Shown: piece after piece, positions 5,993 through 8,169 of the stretch
Layout: each line of letters starts with the position of its first letter
Numbering within the stretch: the first letter of the stretch is position 1
Origin: a bacterium
GTDB taxonomy: Bacteria; Bacillota; Bacilli; Lactobacillales; Streptococcaceae
Assembly: GCA_905221125.1 (NCBI GenBank)
Contig: CAJNBY010000029.1
Coordinates: forward strand, 1-8,169
DNA: 8,169 bases
Direction of reading: 5' to 3'
The notes under the pieces: model-generated
Told to the model about the DNA's origin: nothing
What the model saw: the letters and a program-made list of their open reading frames with translations, nothing else
Databases searched by the model: none
Program-made: the position numbers and the translations under genes

Positions 5993-8074
5993 ATGGCACG
6001 CGAATTTTCACTTGAAAAAACTCGTAATATCGGTATCATGGCTCACGTCGATGCCGGTAAAACAACAACTACTGAGCGTATTCTTTACTACACTGGTAAA
6101 ATCCACAAAATCGGTGAAACTCACGAAGGTGCGTCACAAATGGACTGGATGGAGCAAGAGCAAGAACGTGGTATCACTATCACATCTGCTGCGACAACAG
6201 CTCAATGGAACAACCACCGCGTAAATATTATCGACACACCAGGACACGTGGACTTCACAATCGAAGTACAACGTTCTCTTCGTGTATTGGATGGTGCGGT
6301 TACCGTTCTTGACTCACAATCAGGTGTTGAGCCTCAAACTGAAACAGTTTGGCGTCAAGCAACTGAGTACGGAGTTCCACGTATCGTATTTGCCAACAAA
6401 ATGGACAAAATCGGTGCTGACTTCCTTTACTCTGTAAGCACACTTCACGATCGTCTTCAAGCAAATGCACACCCAATCCAATTGCCAATCGGTTCTGAAG
6501 ATGACTTCCGTGGTATCATCGACTTGATCAAGATGAAAGCTGAAATCTATACTAACGACCTTGGTACAGATATCCTTGAAGAAGATATTCCAGCTGAATA
6601 CCTTGACCAAGCTCAAGAATACCGTGAAAAATTGATCGAAGCAGTTGCTGAAACTGACGAAGAATTGATGATGAAATACCTCGAAGGTGAAGAAATCACT
6701 AACGAAGAATTGAAAGCTGGTATCCGTAAAGCGACTATCAACGTTGAATTCTTCCCAGTATTGTGTGGTTCTGCCTTCAAAAACAAAGGTGTTCAATTGA
6801 TGCTTGATGCGGTTATCGACTACCTTCCAAGCCCACTTGACATCCCAGCGATCAAAGGTATCAACCCAGATACAGATGAAGAAGAAACTCGTCCAGCATC
6901 TGATGAAGAGCCATTTGCAGCTCTTGCCTTCAAGATCATGACAGACCCATTCGTAGGTCGTTTGACATTCTTCCGTGTTTACTCAGGTGTGCTTCAATCA
7001 GGTTCATACGTATTGAACACTTCTAAAGGTAAACGTGAACGTATCGGACGTATCCTTCAAATGCACGCTAACAGCCGTCAAGAAATCGACACTGTTTACT
7101 CAGGTGATATTGCTGCTGCCGTTGGTTTGAAAGATACTACTACTGGTGACTCATTGACAGATGAAAAAGCTAAAATCATCCTTGAGTCAATCAACGTTCC
7201 AGAACCAGTTATCCAATTGATGGTTGAGCCAAAATCTAAAGCAGACCAAGACAAGATGGGTATCGCCCTTCAAAAATTGGCTGAAGAAGATCCAACATTC
7301 CGCGTTGAAACAAACGTTGAAACTGGTGAAACAGTTATCTCTGGTATGGGTGAGCTTCACCTTGACGTCCTTGTTGACCGTATGCGTCGTGAGTTCAAAG
7401 TTGAAGCGAACGTAGGTGCTCCTCAAGTATCTTACCGTGAAACATTCCGCGCTTCTACTCAAGCACGTGGATTCTTCAAACGTCAGTCTGGTGGTAAAGG
7501 TCAATTCGGTGATGTATGGATTGAATTTACTCCAAACGAAGAAGGTAAAGGATTCGAATTCGAAAACGCAATCGTCGGTGGTGTGGTTCCTCGTGAATTT
7601 ATCCCAGCGGTTGAAAAAGGTTTGGTAGAATCTATGGCTAACGGTGTTCTTGCAGGTTACCCAATGGTTGACGTTAAAGCTAAGCTTTACGACGGTTCAT
7701 ACCACGATGTCGACTCATCTGAAACTGCCTTCAAGATTGCGGCTTCACTTGCTCTTAAAGAAGCTGCTAAATCAGCACAACCAGCTATCCTTGAACCAAT
7801 GATGCTTGTAACAATCACTGTTCCAGAAGAAAATCTTGGTGATGTTATGGGTCACGTAACTGCTCGTCGTGGACGTGTAGATGGTATGGAAGCACACGGT
7901 AACAGCCAAATCGTTCGTGCTTACGTTCCACTTGCTGAAATGTTCGGTTACGCAACAGTTCTTCGTTCTGCATCTCAAGGACGTGGTACATTCATGATGG
8001 TATTTGACCACTACGAAGATGTACCTAAGTCAGTACAAGAAGAAATTATTAAGAAAAACAAAGGTGAAGACTAA
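5993..8074 (+). CDS. fusA: Elongation factor G (EF-G)
   Basis: EF-G is the GTPase that moves tRNAs and mRNA through the ribosome after each peptide bond and helps recycle ribosomes. The 693-residue product is full length. GTPase motifs are clear: P-loop AHVDAGKT (residues 17-24), switch I region ending RGITIT (58-63), DTPGH (80-84, with catalytic H84), NKMD (134-137) and GSA (258-260). Domains II to V follow without gaps, including the domain IV loop region around [11 protein letters not shown] and the domain V region [18 protein letters not shown] (5977-5981) lies 11 bases before the ATG. Codon use is strongly biased for high expression. It follows rpsG as in the str operon, but here has its own promoter and an upstream terminator. 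I see no obvious defect; fusidic acid sites were not checked position by position. Confidence 0.99.
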   Translation: MAREFSLEKTRNIGIMAHVDAGKTTTTERILYYTGKIHKIGETHEGASQMDWMEQEQERGITITSAATTAQWNNHRVNIIDTPGHVDFTIEVQRSLRVLDGAVTVLDSQSGVEPQTETVWRQATEYGVPRIVFANKMDKIGADFLYSVSTLHDRLQANAHPIQLPIGSEDDFRGIIDLIKMKAEIYTNDLGTDILEEDIPAEYLDQAQEYREKLIEAVAETDEELMMKYLEGEEITNEELKAGIRKATINVEFFPVLCGSAFKNKGVQLMLDAVIDYLPSPLDIPAIKGINPDTDEEETRPASDEEPFAALAFKIMTDPFVGRLTFFRVYSGVLQSGSYVLNTSKGKRERIGRILQMHANSRQEIDTVYSGDIAAAVGLKDTTTGDSLTDEKAKIILESINVPEPVIQLMVEPKSKADQDKMGIALQKLAEEDPTFRVETNVETGETVISGMGELHLDVLVDRMRREFKVEANVGAPQVSYRETFRASTQARGFFKRQSGGKGQFGDVWIEFTPNEEGKGFEFENAIVGGVVPREFIPAVEKGLVESMANGVLAGYPMVDVKAKLYDGSYHDVDSSETAFKIAASLALKEAAKSAQPAILEPMMLVTITVPEENLGDVMGHVTARRGRVDGMEAHGNSQIVRAYVPLAEMFGYATVLRSASQGRGTFMMVFDHYEDVPKSVQEEIIKKNKGED

Positions 8075-8122
8075 TCTGTCCTCACTCTAGAAGAGCCTGA
8101 GACAAAATAGTTCTCGACCACA

Positions 8123-8162
8123 AAAAAGCTAGAGATTTCCAATTGTGGAACTCTAGCTTTTT
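8123..8162 (+). terminator. Strong, probably bidirectional terminator after fusA
   Basis: AAAAAGCTAGAG (8123-8134) pairs perfectly over 12 bp with CTCTAGCTTTTT (8151-8162). Inside, TTCC (8137-8140) pairs with GGAA (8147-8150) around AATTGT. The A run on the left and T run on the right allow it to act on both strands. It lies about 50 bases after the fusA stop. Confidence 0.9.
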
Positions 8163-8169
8163 AATTTTG

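Noticed and set aside
6320..6796. Minus-strand 158-codon frame within fusA
   Set aside because: It is antisense to conserved EF-G coding sequence and explained by fusA codon bias.

Overview
The window looks like chromosomal DNA of a Streptococcus of the mitis group (S. pneumoniae, S. mitis, S. oralis and relatives). The reasons are the low GC, AT-rich intergenic DNA, strong AGGAG-type ribosome binding sites, an S12 protein of 137 residues with the extra Firmicutes segment after residue 24, and a response regulator that I recognise from memory as very close to pneumococcal Spr1814 (RR11 of TCS11). No database search was possible.

Layout. Positions 1-72 hold a proline tRNA whose first two bases lie outside the window, followed by its terminator. 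A second hairpin terminator follows, then a decayed left-end fragment of an ISL3-family insertion sequence (about 160-408) and about 370 bases of AT-rich DNA without a recognisable gene. Positions 806-4496 form a tight five- or six-cistron operon on the + strand: two small double-membrane-span proteins, an ABC transporter ATPase, its ABC-2 permease, a histidine kinase of the DesK/LiaS (HPK7) type and a NarL/LuxR-type response regulator. Every junction overlaps or nearly does, which suggests translational coupling. The operon has a good -10 but no clear -35, and inverted TGACA/TGTCA and ACTAGT elements sit where an activator would bind. This suggests the regulator controls its own operon in response to a membrane or envelope signal, using the transporter as output or co-sensor.

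Positions 4645-8162 hold the streptomycin-type ribosomal operon: a strong promoter, a structured leader of about 130 bases, rpsL (S12), rpsG (S7), a 278-base structured spacer, fusA (EF-G) and a strong terminator. These genes show the biased codon use expected of highly expressed genes, unlike the upstream operon.

The most interesting region is the rpsG-fusA spacer (5715-5992). It contains a long rod-like hairpin, two smaller hairpins and a rho-independent terminator placed before fusA. The 5' arm of that terminator can instead pair perfectly over 7 bases with the 3' arm of the long hairpin. That is the geometry of a terminator/antiterminator switch. A separate extended -10 promoter lies immediately downstream of the terminator, so fusA may be expressed both by regulated readthrough and from its own promoter. 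I do not recognise this as a named RNA family.
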